A DNA stretch of 5,423 nt from an uncultured Archangium sp. (GTDB taxonomy: Bacteria > Myxococcota > Myxococcia > Myxococcales > Myxococcaceae), in NCBI GenBank assembly GCA_937875615.1, contig CALNBU010000938.1, positions 1 through 5,423 on the forward strand, written 5' to 3'. Under the pieces are notes generated by a model that saw nothing but the letters and a program-made list of their open reading frames with translations, was not told the origin of the DNA and ran no database searches. The position numbers and the translations under genes were made by a program. Below, one piece after another: positions 1 to 5,212 of this stretch. Numbering within the stretch: position 1 is the stretch's first letter; each line of letters opens with the position of its first letter.

Positions 1-685
1 TGAAGCGATCGGGGAACTCGTAGTTGGAGTACCGGGCGATCTCATCGAGCACCACCGTCTCGTTCACCGTCTTGCGGGCGATGAAGAACAGCCACTCCAG
101 CGAGCTCTTGAAGAACTTGGTCGAGGGCCCGCGGGCCAGCACCCTGGAGAACAGCTCCAACGACGAGTGGTACAGGCCCAGCTTGTAGAGCGCCTTCGCC
201 AGCCAGTACTCGTTCTCGACCGCCAGGCCCGCCAGCGCGGGGTCCTGCGTGAGGTCGAAGAAGTCCATCGCCGCGCCCTCGAAGTTGTCGGCCTTGAACT
301 TCGAGATGGCCGCGTCGACCTTCTGGCGATCGGCCGTCTTGCCGGACACGTCGACGGCGTCGAACGACATCACCGGCGCCGCCTTCTTGCCGCTTTTCGT
401 CGCGGTGTCGGCCGGCGCCGCCGCGGGCTGCGTCAGGTCGAGGCCACCTTCGGGCAGCGGCACCTCGCCGGAGTCCTTCTCGACGGCCTTCTCGCCTGCG
501 CCCGAGGCCTTGTCGTCGTCGTCCGCCTCTTCAGGCGCGGGCGGCGCGTTGCCCTTCTTCTTGGTCACCGGCTTCTTCTTCTTCGCCGGCTTGCTCTTCT
601 TCTTGCCCCCGAGATCGAGGCCCTCGAACTGCGCGAAGGCCGGCGCCGAGAGCGCCAGCGTCAGTGCCACCAGCCACGACCGCAT
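1..685 (-). CDS. gltC: Secreted TPR protein, GltC-like gliding-motility component (N-terminal part; gene runs off the window)
   Basis: The window holds the first 228 codons; no stop is reached, so the C-terminal part is missing. The start at 685 overlaps the upstream stop (TGATG), with AAGGAGG seven bases before it. Residues 1-18 are a signal peptide ending PAFA before Gln19, so the protein should be periplasmic. A low-complexity linker follows: a lysine-rich block (28-44), an acidic block (52-58), then Ala/Pro-rich sequence to about 105. From about 120 the sequence turns helical, with TPR-like helix pairs (VDAAISKFKADNFEGAAMDF, then EYWLAKALYKLGLYHSSLEL at 159-178). In M. xanthus, GltC is the periplasmic TPR protein encoded with the beta-barrels GltA and GltB and works with them at focal adhesions. 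The assignment rests on this gene order plus signal peptide and TPR; another secreted TPR protein is possible. EGLDL-type motifs occur at 21-25 and 79-84. Confidence 0.75.
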   Translation of the reverse strand, partial: MRSWLVALTLALSAPAFAQFEGLDLGGKKKSKPAKKKKPVTKKKGNAPPAPEEADDDDKASGAGEKAVEKDSGEVPLPEGGLDLTQPAAAPADTATKSGKKAAPVMSFDAVDVSGKTADRQKVDAAISKFKADNFEGAAMDFFDLTQDPALAGLAVENEYWLAKALYKLGLYHSSLELFSRVLARGPSTKFFKSSLEWLFFIARKTVNETVVLDEIARYSNYEFPDRF

Positions 686-1464
686 CACCGGGCCTCCTTG
701 AAGGTGGTGGGCAGGAAGATAGAGAGCCCCAGCTCCGGCATGATCTGGTTGCGGATGGAGGTCTCCGGCCGCCCCTGCCGGTCGAGCAGCGCGCCGACCT
801 CACCGTAGATGACGTCGCGCACCTCCAGCCGCAGCGTCATCCACTCGTTGATGAAGAACCGGAAGCCCACGCCCACGTTGCCGCCCACGGTGGGGGTGTT
901 GGCGGGGCCGTAGAGCAGGAACGCCGGGCCGGCGACGATGTACATGTTGAAGGCCAGGAACTTCTCCGCGAACAGCGAGAGCTTTCCGTAGATGGGGCTC
1001 CACTGCAGGTCGAGCGACGTCAGCAGCGACATGTAGCCGTAGGCCCGGTTCGACAGCTGTCCGTTGACGTCCTGCGTGAGCTGCTCCCGGGTGGGAAGCG
1101 AACAGCCGGCGCCCTGCGGATCTCCCTCGGGGCGACAGATCTGCGCGGTGCCGGAGATGAGCGAGAGGTTGTACATGCCGCGCAGCGAGAGCGCGAAGTC
1201 TTCATTGAAGTGGTACGTGAACGACGCGCCGAAGCCGATCTTCTGCCAGAAGGCGTCGCGCACCGAGAGCCCCACCGCGGGGCTGATCTCGAAGCGCTCG
1301 CCCATCAGGAAGACGTGGCCCGACACCGGCCTGATGCGATCTCTCAGCGGGCCGGTGGCGTCCTTGTCGACCTCGGACACGTCGCCGGCTTCGTCTTCCG
1401 ACGAGGCCTGCGCGAGGGCCTGCGTGGACCAGGCCAGCAACAACACGGACAGGAGGTGCTTCAT
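685..1464 (-). CDS. gltA: Outer-membrane beta-barrel protein, GltA-like gliding-motility component
   Basis: A 259-residue protein starting at ATG 1464, which overlaps the upstream stop as TGATG; GGGAGG lies seven bases before the start. Residues 1-18 form a signal peptide (MKHLLSVLLLAWSTQALA, cut before Gln19). A short acidic stretch (21-35) precedes alternating hydrophobic/polar strands from about 44 to the end, as in a small barrel. It shares signatures with the upstream gene product: WSPIYGK at 155-161, VGVGFRFFI at 197-205, and an end strand LGLSIFLP at 245-252. These mark the two as paralogues of the myxobacterial outer-membrane beta-barrel family. C110 and C121 sit in a predicted loop and could form a disulfide. 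In M. xanthus, GltA and GltB are outer-membrane proteins of the gliding machine. Which of the two barrels here is GltA is inferred from remembered gene order (K-B-A-C) and may be reversed. Confidence 0.75.
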   Translation of the reverse strand: MKHLLSVLLLAWSTQALAQASSEDEAGDVSEVDKDATGPLRDRIRPVSGHVFLMGERFEISPAVGLSVRDAFWQKIGFGASFTYHFNEDFALSLRGMYNLSLISGTAQICRPEGDPQGAGCSLPTREQLTQDVNGQLSNRAYGYMSLLTSLDLQWSPIYGKLSLFAEKFLAFNMYIVAGPAFLLYGPANTPTVGGNVGVGFRFFINEWMTLRLEVRDVIYGEVGALLDRQGRPETSIRNQIMPELGLSIFLPTTFKEAR

Positions 1465-2321
1465 CACTCGTCCTCCCGGTAGGTCGACTTGAAGGGAAGG
1501 AAGAGCGAGATTCCCACGTTCACCAACATCAGGTTCTGGGTGATGGCCTTCACCGCGCCCCGCGGCACGTCGCCGTAGGTGGTGTTGGTCAGCGACACGT
1601 TGATGGCCAGGAAGTCGCGCACCACGAAGCGGAAGCCCACGCCGAGGTCGAAGGCCGGCTTGGGCGCCACCGCGGTGATCGAGCCAGCCTCGTCGCGAGT
1701 GAGCGAGGTCTGGGTGGTGACGATGCCGCCGCCGCCCAGCAGGTACGCGTCGAACTGGAGGATGGAGTTGAAGAAGGCGACCTTCCCGTAGAACGGGCTC
1801 CACTCCACGTCGCCCAGCACCGACCAGATGGGCTCGGAATAGAAGATGCGGCTGTTGAGGTTGCGGGTGGCCGCGCGCACGTCGTCGGTGGCCTCCGTCG
1901 CCAGGTAGGTGAAGCGCGCCGACAGCGCCACCGAGTCAGCCGGGTAGAAGGCGAGGCGCCCCGAGAACCCCAGCTTCATGTAGTACGGGTCGTTGACGTT
2001 GATGGAGAAGTAGGGCGCCAACTCCACGCGGCCCCGCTTGAGGTACAGCTTGCGCTGCACCGACTTCACGCGGTCGTCCTGCGTGGTGTCGCGCTCCACG
2101 GCCGTCCCCTCGGCCTTCTTCTCTGCCGGCTTCCCGGCCTCACTCACCGGCGAGTCCGAGGAAGCGCCGCTCCCTGACGAGAGATCGAGCCCTTCGTCTC
2201 TGGGTTCTTCCTTCTGTTGTTCTTCTCCCGAGAGGTCGAGACCTTCGTCGAACTGCGCGAAGGCGGCTCTCCCGACCAGAAGGAGCGCCATCAGCGACGA
2301 CGCGGCCAGATTGCGAGTCAA
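1464..2321 (-). CDS. gltB: Outer-membrane beta-barrel protein, GltB-like gliding-motility component
   Basis: First gene of the three-gene operon, 285 residues from a TTG start. TTG is chosen because AGGAG lies eight bases upstream and because it gives a compact signal peptide (residues 1-22, ending RAAFA before Gln23). The in-frame ATG at 2402 would add 27 residues ahead of that signal peptide and lies inside a likely promoter. After cleavage comes a charged, low-complexity linker (23-85) with two copies of DEGLDLS (25-31 and 42-48). A barrel-like region of alternating strands follows from about 89 to 285, including EWSPFYGK (173-180), LGVGFRFVV (225-233) and a final strand VGISLFLPF (268-276). 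The same elements occur in the next gene, so the pair arose by duplication. The expected place is the outer membrane, as part of the Glt gliding complex. The A/B label is uncertain; membership of the family is much more secure. Confidence 0.75.
   Translation of the reverse strand: MTRNLAASSLMALLLVGRAAFAQFDEGLDLSGEEQQKEEPRDEGLDLSSGSGASSDSPVSEAGKPAEKKAEGTAVERDTTQDDRVKSVQRKLYLKRGRVELAPYFSINVNDPYYMKLGFSGRLAFYPADSVALSARFTYLATEATDDVRAATRNLNSRIFYSEPIWSVLGDVEWSPFYGKVAFFNSILQFDAYLLGGGGIVTTQTSLTRDEAGSITAVAPKPAFDLGVGFRFVVRDFLAINVSLTNTTYGDVPRGAVKAITQNLMLVNVGISLFLPFKSTYREDE
2178..2249 (-). repeat. Duplicated seven-codon unit encoding DEGLDLS
   Basis: Two 21-base units, at 2229-2249 and 2178-2198, differ at only two bases and both read DEGLDLS in the frame of the GltB-like gene. 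Their starts are 51 bases (17 codons) apart. Both base differences are at third codon positions (GGT/GGG and GAC/GAT), which suggests the peptide is conserved by selection rather than by a very recent copy event. Confidence 0.8.
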
Positions 2322-2335
2322 TGCATACTCTCCTC
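2319..2335 (-). promoter_or_regulatory. Ribosome binding site and TTG start of the GltB-like gene, overlapping a two-codon ORF
   Basis: Read on the minus strand, GAGGAG (2335-2330) is followed by eight bases and then TTG (2321-2319). The same stretch contains ATGCATTGA, a Met-His-stop mini-ORF (2326-2318) in another frame, whose stop overlaps the TTG. The mini-ORF ATG is only three bases from the Shine-Dalgarno core, too close for efficient use, whereas TTG is well spaced. This decides the start of the gene. Confidence 0.65.
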
Positions 2336-2380
2336 GGCGCGAACAGAAGCCGCCGAACACACGCGAAAAACAGCGCGCGG

Positions 2381-2408
2381 ACTCTACCTGTCTGCGGTGC
2401 ATTGTGAA
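2381..2408 (-). promoter_or_regulatory. Candidate sigma-70 promoter for the gltBAC-like operon
   Basis: On the minus strand TTCACA (2408-2403; five of six match to TTGACA), a 16-base spacer and TAGAGT (2386-2381; four of six match to TATAAT) lie in the divergent spacer. Transcription would start near 2374, giving a leader of about 50 bases before the TTG start. No comparably good promoter was found in the other direction for the lipoprotein gene. High-GC myxobacterial promoters are often poor consensus matches, so this remains a candidate. Confidence 0.35.
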
Positions 2409-2476
2409 GTGTCGATTCCGCGAAGCCGTGTGCTACCCTCGCCGCGCTTTCAATCTCCTTTAAAAGAGCGTTGCGA

Positions 2477-2953
2477 ATGTCCCGGACTCTCCTGACCGCC
2501 TCCGTGTTCGTGTTCCTTGCCATGGGGTGCCGAAAGACCGACCTCAACGCCAGCTGCCGCCTGGTGAAGAGCAACCCCGACGGAGGCTCCGAGCCGGTGG
2601 CCATCCGCGAGCGGGAGCTCCTCGTCTACCAGGCCGACGGTGGCCTCGCCGCCAACGGCCGCGACTTCATCGGCGTGGGCTCGGTGGACTGCGTGGAGCT
2701 CTTCTGCGTGCGCGATTCTTCCTGGCGGAGCGACGCCGGCCTCGACGACGAGGCCTACGGCTACTGCTCCAAGCAGTGCGTGCCCGGCGACGAGTGCCCG
2801 TCCTTCGAAGAGTCCTTCGACACCGGCGCCACCGCCCTGCGCTGCCGCGGCCTGCTGCTCTCGGCCGAAGCCCTGGCGTCGCTCAAGGAAGACTTTCCGG
2901 GCATCTACCAGCCCGACTTCTGCGCGCGGTCGCCCGACGCCGGCGCCCAGTGA
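2477..2953 (+). CDS. cglC: Cysteine-rich lipoprotein, probable gliding-motility lipoprotein CglC/GltK
   Basis: A 158-residue protein. ATG 2477 is preferred because AAGAG lies eight bases before it, while the in-frame TTG at 2471 is too close to that site. Residues 1-17 are a lipoprotein signal peptide leading to Cys18 (FLAMGC). Ala rather than Leu at -3 makes the lipobox slightly atypical. The mature protein begins CRK and carries eight more cysteines (27, 72, 77, 97, 101, 107, 123, 149), enough for four disulfides, which fits an oxidising location in or outside the periplasm. It is transcribed divergently from the GltB-like operon across a 155-bp spacer. In M. xanthus the G2 gliding cluster includes a lipoprotein, GltK, which I believe is the same as CglC, a contact-stimulated (transferable) motility protein. 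The assignment depends on context, size and lipoprotein character. The next gene downstream is in the same frame; this TGA is the only stop between them. Confidence 0.65.
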   Translation: MSRTLLTASVFVFLAMGCRKTDLNASCRLVKSNPDGGSEPVAIRERELLVYQADGGLAANGRDFIGVGSVDCVELFCVRDSSWRSDAGLDDEAYGYCSKQCVPGDECPSFEESFDTGATALRCRGLLLSAEALASLKEDFPGIYQPDFCARSPDAGAQ

Positions 2954-3007
2954 GCCCAAAAGCGCTCCGGTAGATCGGACCGGCGGCTGGCGCGTGTAAC
3001 GCCTGCC

Positions 3008-4213
3008 ATGTCGACCACCTCCGCCCTCGTTCAGCTCCAGCACCGGGACATCTTCGAACGCAACGTCAGCCGCGCGCTCGCCTTCGGGGCGGGGGCGGGC
3101 GTGTTGGCCTTTCTTTCAAGCAGGTTCCATATGGGCCTGCCGCTGGCCTGGTTGGCCCTGGCCGGCACCGCGCTGGCCTGCGTGCGTGGCGACCGCCTCG
3201 ACCGGCTGCTGCTGACCGGCCTGGCGGTGGTGCTGCCGGCGGTGCCGTGGCTCTTCGGGTTCTCGGCGGCGTGGACCGTGGCGCTGGCGGGTGCGGCGGT
3301 GGGCGCCCTGATGGTGAAGGCCCGCCTGAGCGAGCGCGGCGAGGAGGGCAACGTGGGGGCCTCGCGGCCCGGCCCGGGGCACTTCGTCGGGGCGGCGGTG
3401 GCCACCGGCGGGCTGGCGGGGGCGGGGACGGAGGTCGCGAAGATTCTCTTTTCCCGGCTGACGCAGCTGTCGACGCCCGAGCTGCTGGCCTTCGCCGTCA
3501 GCGGCGCGACGGTGGCCCTCTTCGCGGGGCTGGGCTCGCTGGCCTCGCACGTGGCGCTCCAGTCCGACCCCGTGGAGGCGCGCGTCGAGGCGCTGCTGCC
3601 CACGCTGTCGGGCGAGTTCGAGACGCAGCTGCAGCGGGCCCTCAACCTCTACCGGCAGGCGGGCGCGCAGCTGGCGGCGCTCCCGCGCGACGGGGCCCGC
3701 GAGGAGCTGGCGCGCACGCTCTCGAAGCTGACGCGTGACGCCGCGGAGCTGGCCGGCGAGTGGGCCGGGGTGGAGCTACACGCGCACGCGCAGGCCGACG
3801 AGGGCCTGAAGAAGGAAATCTCCGAGCTGGAGGAGAGCGCGCGGACCGCGAGAGACCCCGTCGCCCGGCAGCAGCTGGAGTTCGCCGCGAGCTCGCTGCG
3901 CGAAGAGCTGGAGCACCTGGGCGAGGTCAAGCTGAAGCGGGAGCGCGTGCTGGCGCGCCTCAAGTCACAGGTGGCGCTGCTGGAGCGGGCGCGGGTGGCG
4001 CTCATCGGCCTGCGCTCCACCCACGCCACGGTGCGCGCGGCCGAGCTCTCCGCCGTCTCGCGCAAGCTGAGCACGCTGGCCTCGGCCCAGGCCGAGGAGG
4101 CGCGCGTCGGCCACGAGGTGGCCACGGCCGTGGAGTTGACCGCGCTCTCGCCCGTCGCCGAGGTGAGCGGGCCGGAGCCCGTCGCGCCGGCGCCGGTCGG
4201 CGAGCGGACCTGA
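3008..4213 (+). CDS. Unrecognised polytopic membrane protein with long C-terminal coiled coil
   Basis: 401 residues, function unknown. ATG 3008 is the first possible ATG/GTG/TTG start after the upstream stop at 2951-2953, but no clear Shine-Dalgarno precedes it. Hydrophobic segments lie at roughly 22-38, 43-59, 66-83, 86-103, 126-141 and 159-181, suggesting six membrane passes. A charged turn (104-125, RLSERGEE...) separates the fourth and fifth. From about 188 to 375 the sequence is almost wholly helical with heptad-like Leu/Ala spacing and many Glu/Arg residues, for example EISELEESARTARD (270-283) and LREELEHLGEVKLKRERVLA (297-316), which indicates a coiled coil. The last 20 residues are rich in Pro, Val and Ala. 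It lies 54 bp after the lipoprotein gene on the same strand, so it may be co-transcribed with it. With an even number of passes both ends would face the same side, probably the cytoplasm. I see no enzyme motif. A gliding role is inferred only from location. Confidence 0.85.
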   Translation: MSTTSALVQLQHRDIFERNVSRALAFGAGAGVLAFLSSRFHMGLPLAWLALAGTALACVRGDRLDRLLLTGLAVVLPAVPWLFGFSAAWTVALAGAAVGALMVKARLSERGEEGNVGASRPGPGHFVGAAVATGGLAGAGTEVAKILFSRLTQLSTPELLAFAVSGATVALFAGLGSLASHVALQSDPVEARVEALLPTLSGEFETQLQRALNLYRQAGAQLAALPRDGAREELARTLSKLTRDAAELAGEWAGVELHAHAQADEGLKKEISELEESARTARDPVARQQLEFAASSLREELEHLGEVKLKRERVLARLKSQVALLERARVALIGLRSTHATVRAAELSAVSRKLSTLASAQAEEARVGHEVATAVELTALSPVAEVSGPEPVAPAPVGERT

Positions 4214-4215
4214 AT

Positions 4216-4237
4216 CACCCCGGCAACGCCGCGGGTG
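4216..4237. terminator. GC-rich hairpin between convergent genes, possible two-way terminator
   Basis: CACCCCGGC (4216-4224) pairs with GCCG-GGGTG (4228-4231 and 4233-4237) around an AAC loop: nine base pairs with one bulged C (4232). It fills most of the 33-base gap between the stop of the coiled-coil gene (4211-4213) and the stop of the convergent DUF192 gene (4247-4249). Neither strand has a T-run after the stem, so it is not a textbook intrinsic terminator. Position and symmetry are the main support. Confidence 0.4.
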
Positions 4238-4246
4238 CTCCAGCGG

Positions 4247-4792
4247 TCACGGCTCGCCGGACAACGCGGCGAGGTCCTCTACCTGGACCTTCGAGCCCAG
4301 CTTCACCCCCACCTTGCGCGCCCACCCACCGGGCACCTCCAACACGTACTGCGATTGCACGTCGCCGGGCGTGCGGGGCGAGAGCGTCTGCGGCTCGGCG
4401 TTCTCCACCAGCCCCACCACCACCAGCCGCGAGTCGATGAAGAGCATGTCGAGCGGGATGAGCGTGTTCTTCATCCAGAAGCTGAGCCAGTCGTCGCGCT
4501 CGAAGATGAACAGCATGCCCGTGCCCTCGGGCAACACCTCGCGCCACATCAGCCCCCGCGTGCGCTGCGGCACGGTGCGGGCGATCTCCGCGTCGACCAC
4601 CACCGGCCCCGACGCGCCCTGCAGCGTCACCCGCCGGTGCGGCAGCGGCGGCATCACGAAGTCGCGATCGGCCAGCTGCGGTACCCGCGCCGGCGGCGGC
4701 GCCGCCACCTTCGGCACCGAGGCATCTGGCGGTTGTCCCACCGACTGGCACGACGCCAGCGCCACCAGCGCCAGGAAGCGGAGCCCGCTCAC
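4247..4792 (-). CDS. DUF192 family lipoprotein
   Basis: 181 residues from GTG 4792. The start overlaps the stop of the PilZ gene (GTGA) and there is no obvious Shine-Dalgarno, so translation is probably coupled. This start gives a neat lipoprotein signal peptide with lipobox LASC and Cys15. Frame-open sequence reaching back to 4951 encodes Arg/Gly-rich sequence inside the PilZ gene and is not part of it. After a Pro/Ala-rich linker (20-50) comes the DUF192 domain (about 54-173): EIARTVPQRTRGLMWR (69-84), GTGMLFIF (90-97), the hallmark FWMKNTLIPLDMLFID (105-120), then QYVLEVPGGWA (148-158) and a final GSKVQVED strand. DUF192 proteins are small, often exported, beta-rich proteins of unknown biochemical role. 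Here it should be anchored to the inner or outer membrane, facing the periplasm or surface. It is the last gene of a two-gene unit. Confidence 0.9.
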   Translation of the reverse strand: MSGLRFLALVALASCQSVGQPPDASVPKVAAPPPARVPQLADRDFVMPPLPHRRVTLQGASGPVVVDAEIARTVPQRTRGLMWREVLPEGTGMLFIFERDDWLSFWMKNTLIPLDMLFIDSRLVVVGLVENAEPQTLSPRTPGDVQSQYVLEVPGGWARKVGVKLGSKVQVEDLAALSGEP

Positions 4793-5184
4793 GACTTGAG
4801 CGACTTGTTGAGCAGCCGCCCCGTGAGCTCTACGCCGAGCGAGTCGCTCATCAACGCCTCCACCACGTGCTCGAAGTCGGTGCGCTGTGAATCGTCCGAG
4901 TACACGAACTTGATGCCCATGCCCGGCTCCTCGCCCTCCACCGTCGACCACACCACCTCGCCCAGCAACTCGAAGGGCGAGGTCCGCTGCGGCACCGTGA
5001 GCTTGAAGAGGAACTGGGTCCCGATGGGCAGCGGCTTCCCGGTCTTGATGAAGGTGCCGCCCTTGCTGATGTTCTTCGTGTAGTCGGCGAAGAACGAGTT
5101 GAGCTTCTTGTAGTCGACCTTGAGCTCGATGGGCACGCGCGTGGAATCCCTCGCCTCGGCACCCTGTTTCTGATCAGCGCTCAT
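4789..5184 (-). CDS. PilZ-domain protein (myxobacterial TIGR02266-type), possible c-di-GMP receptor
   Basis: 131 residues, essentially one PilZ-like domain with no signal peptide, so cytoplasmic. The two motifs that bind cyclic di-GMP in PilZ domains can both be traced: RDSTR at 12-16 (RxxxR) and NISKGG at 38-43 (D/NxSxxG). Strands typical of the fold follow: GTFIKTGKPLPIGTQFLFKL (43-62), FELLGEVVWS (71-80) and GMGIKFV (88-94). A short C-terminal helix (102-113) completes it. Myxobacteria have many short paralogues of this type; some act in motility, polarity or development. The RxxxR lies nearer the start of the first strand than in some canonical PilZ proteins, so actual binding is not certain. 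It is the first gene of an operon with the DUF192 lipoprotein, whose GTG overlaps its stop. Only a weak ribosome site (CAGGG) precedes ATG 5184. Confidence 0.88.
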   Translation of the reverse strand: MSADQKQGAEARDSTRVPIELKVDYKKLNSFFADYTKNISKGGTFIKTGKPLPIGTQFLFKLTVPQRTSPFELLGEVVWSTVEGEEPGMGIKFVYSDDSQRTDFEHVVEALMSDSLGVELTGRLLNKSLKS

Positions 5185-5194
5185 TGGCCCTGAC

Positions 5195-5200
5195 AGTATA
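5195..5200 (-). promoter_or_regulatory. Candidate -10 element (TATACT) for the PilZ-DUF192 operon
   Basis: TATACT on the minus strand matches five of six bases of the sigma-70 -10 consensus and lies only ten bases before the PilZ ATG. The transcript would then have a leader of a few bases or none. No good -35 is seen 16-18 bases upstream. The core is the palindrome GTATAC (5196-5201), so the plus strand reads TATACG and could serve the divergent gene at 5213. Confidence 0.35.
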
Positions 5201-5212
5201 CGGGCGGCATCG

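Noticed and set aside
167..1482. Long plus-strand open frames opposite the GltC- and GltA-like genes (167-808, 664-1482)
   Set aside because: They encode Arg/His/Leu/Gly-rich sequence with no fold signature and lie opposite genes with signal peptides, ribosome sites and overlapping junctions. Long antisense frames are expected at this GC content.
2322..2402. ATG at 2402 as the start of the GltB-like protein
   Set aside because: It adds a 27-residue Arg/Cys-rich extension before a normal signal peptide and falls in the spacer of the candidate promoter; the TTG at 2321 has a well-spaced Shine-Dalgarno.
2402..2439. Plus-strand promoter for the lipoprotein (TTGTGA with TACCCT)
   Set aside because: The two elements are 26 bases apart, well beyond normal spacing, and no other convincing pair was found.
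2967..2983. Hairpin CCGGT-loop-ACCGG between the lipoprotein and coiled-coil genes as a terminator
   Set aside because: Only five pairs with a seven-base loop and no T-run; too weak to claim termination between genes that may be co-transcribed.
2450..3043. Minus-strand frame opposite the cysteine-rich lipoprotein
   Set aside because: Gly/Ala/Val/His-rich shadow with no domain; the plus-strand frame has a lipoprotein signal and regularly placed cysteines.
3031..4218. Minus-strand frames opposite the coiled-coil membrane protein (3031-3645, 3649-4218)
   Set aside because: Ser/Arg/Ala-rich shadows of a high-GC gene; the plus-strand product has clear membrane segments and coiled-coil pattern.
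4793..4951. N-terminal extension of the DUF192 protein back to 4951
   Set aside because: It would lie inside the PilZ gene and bury the lipoprotein signal peptide; the GTG at 4792 places the lipobox correctly and overlaps the upstream stop.
4235..5083. Plus-strand frame of 282 codons across the DUF192 and PilZ genes
   Set aside because: His/Arg/Gln-rich sequence without a domain, lying opposite two genes with recognisable conserved motifs.
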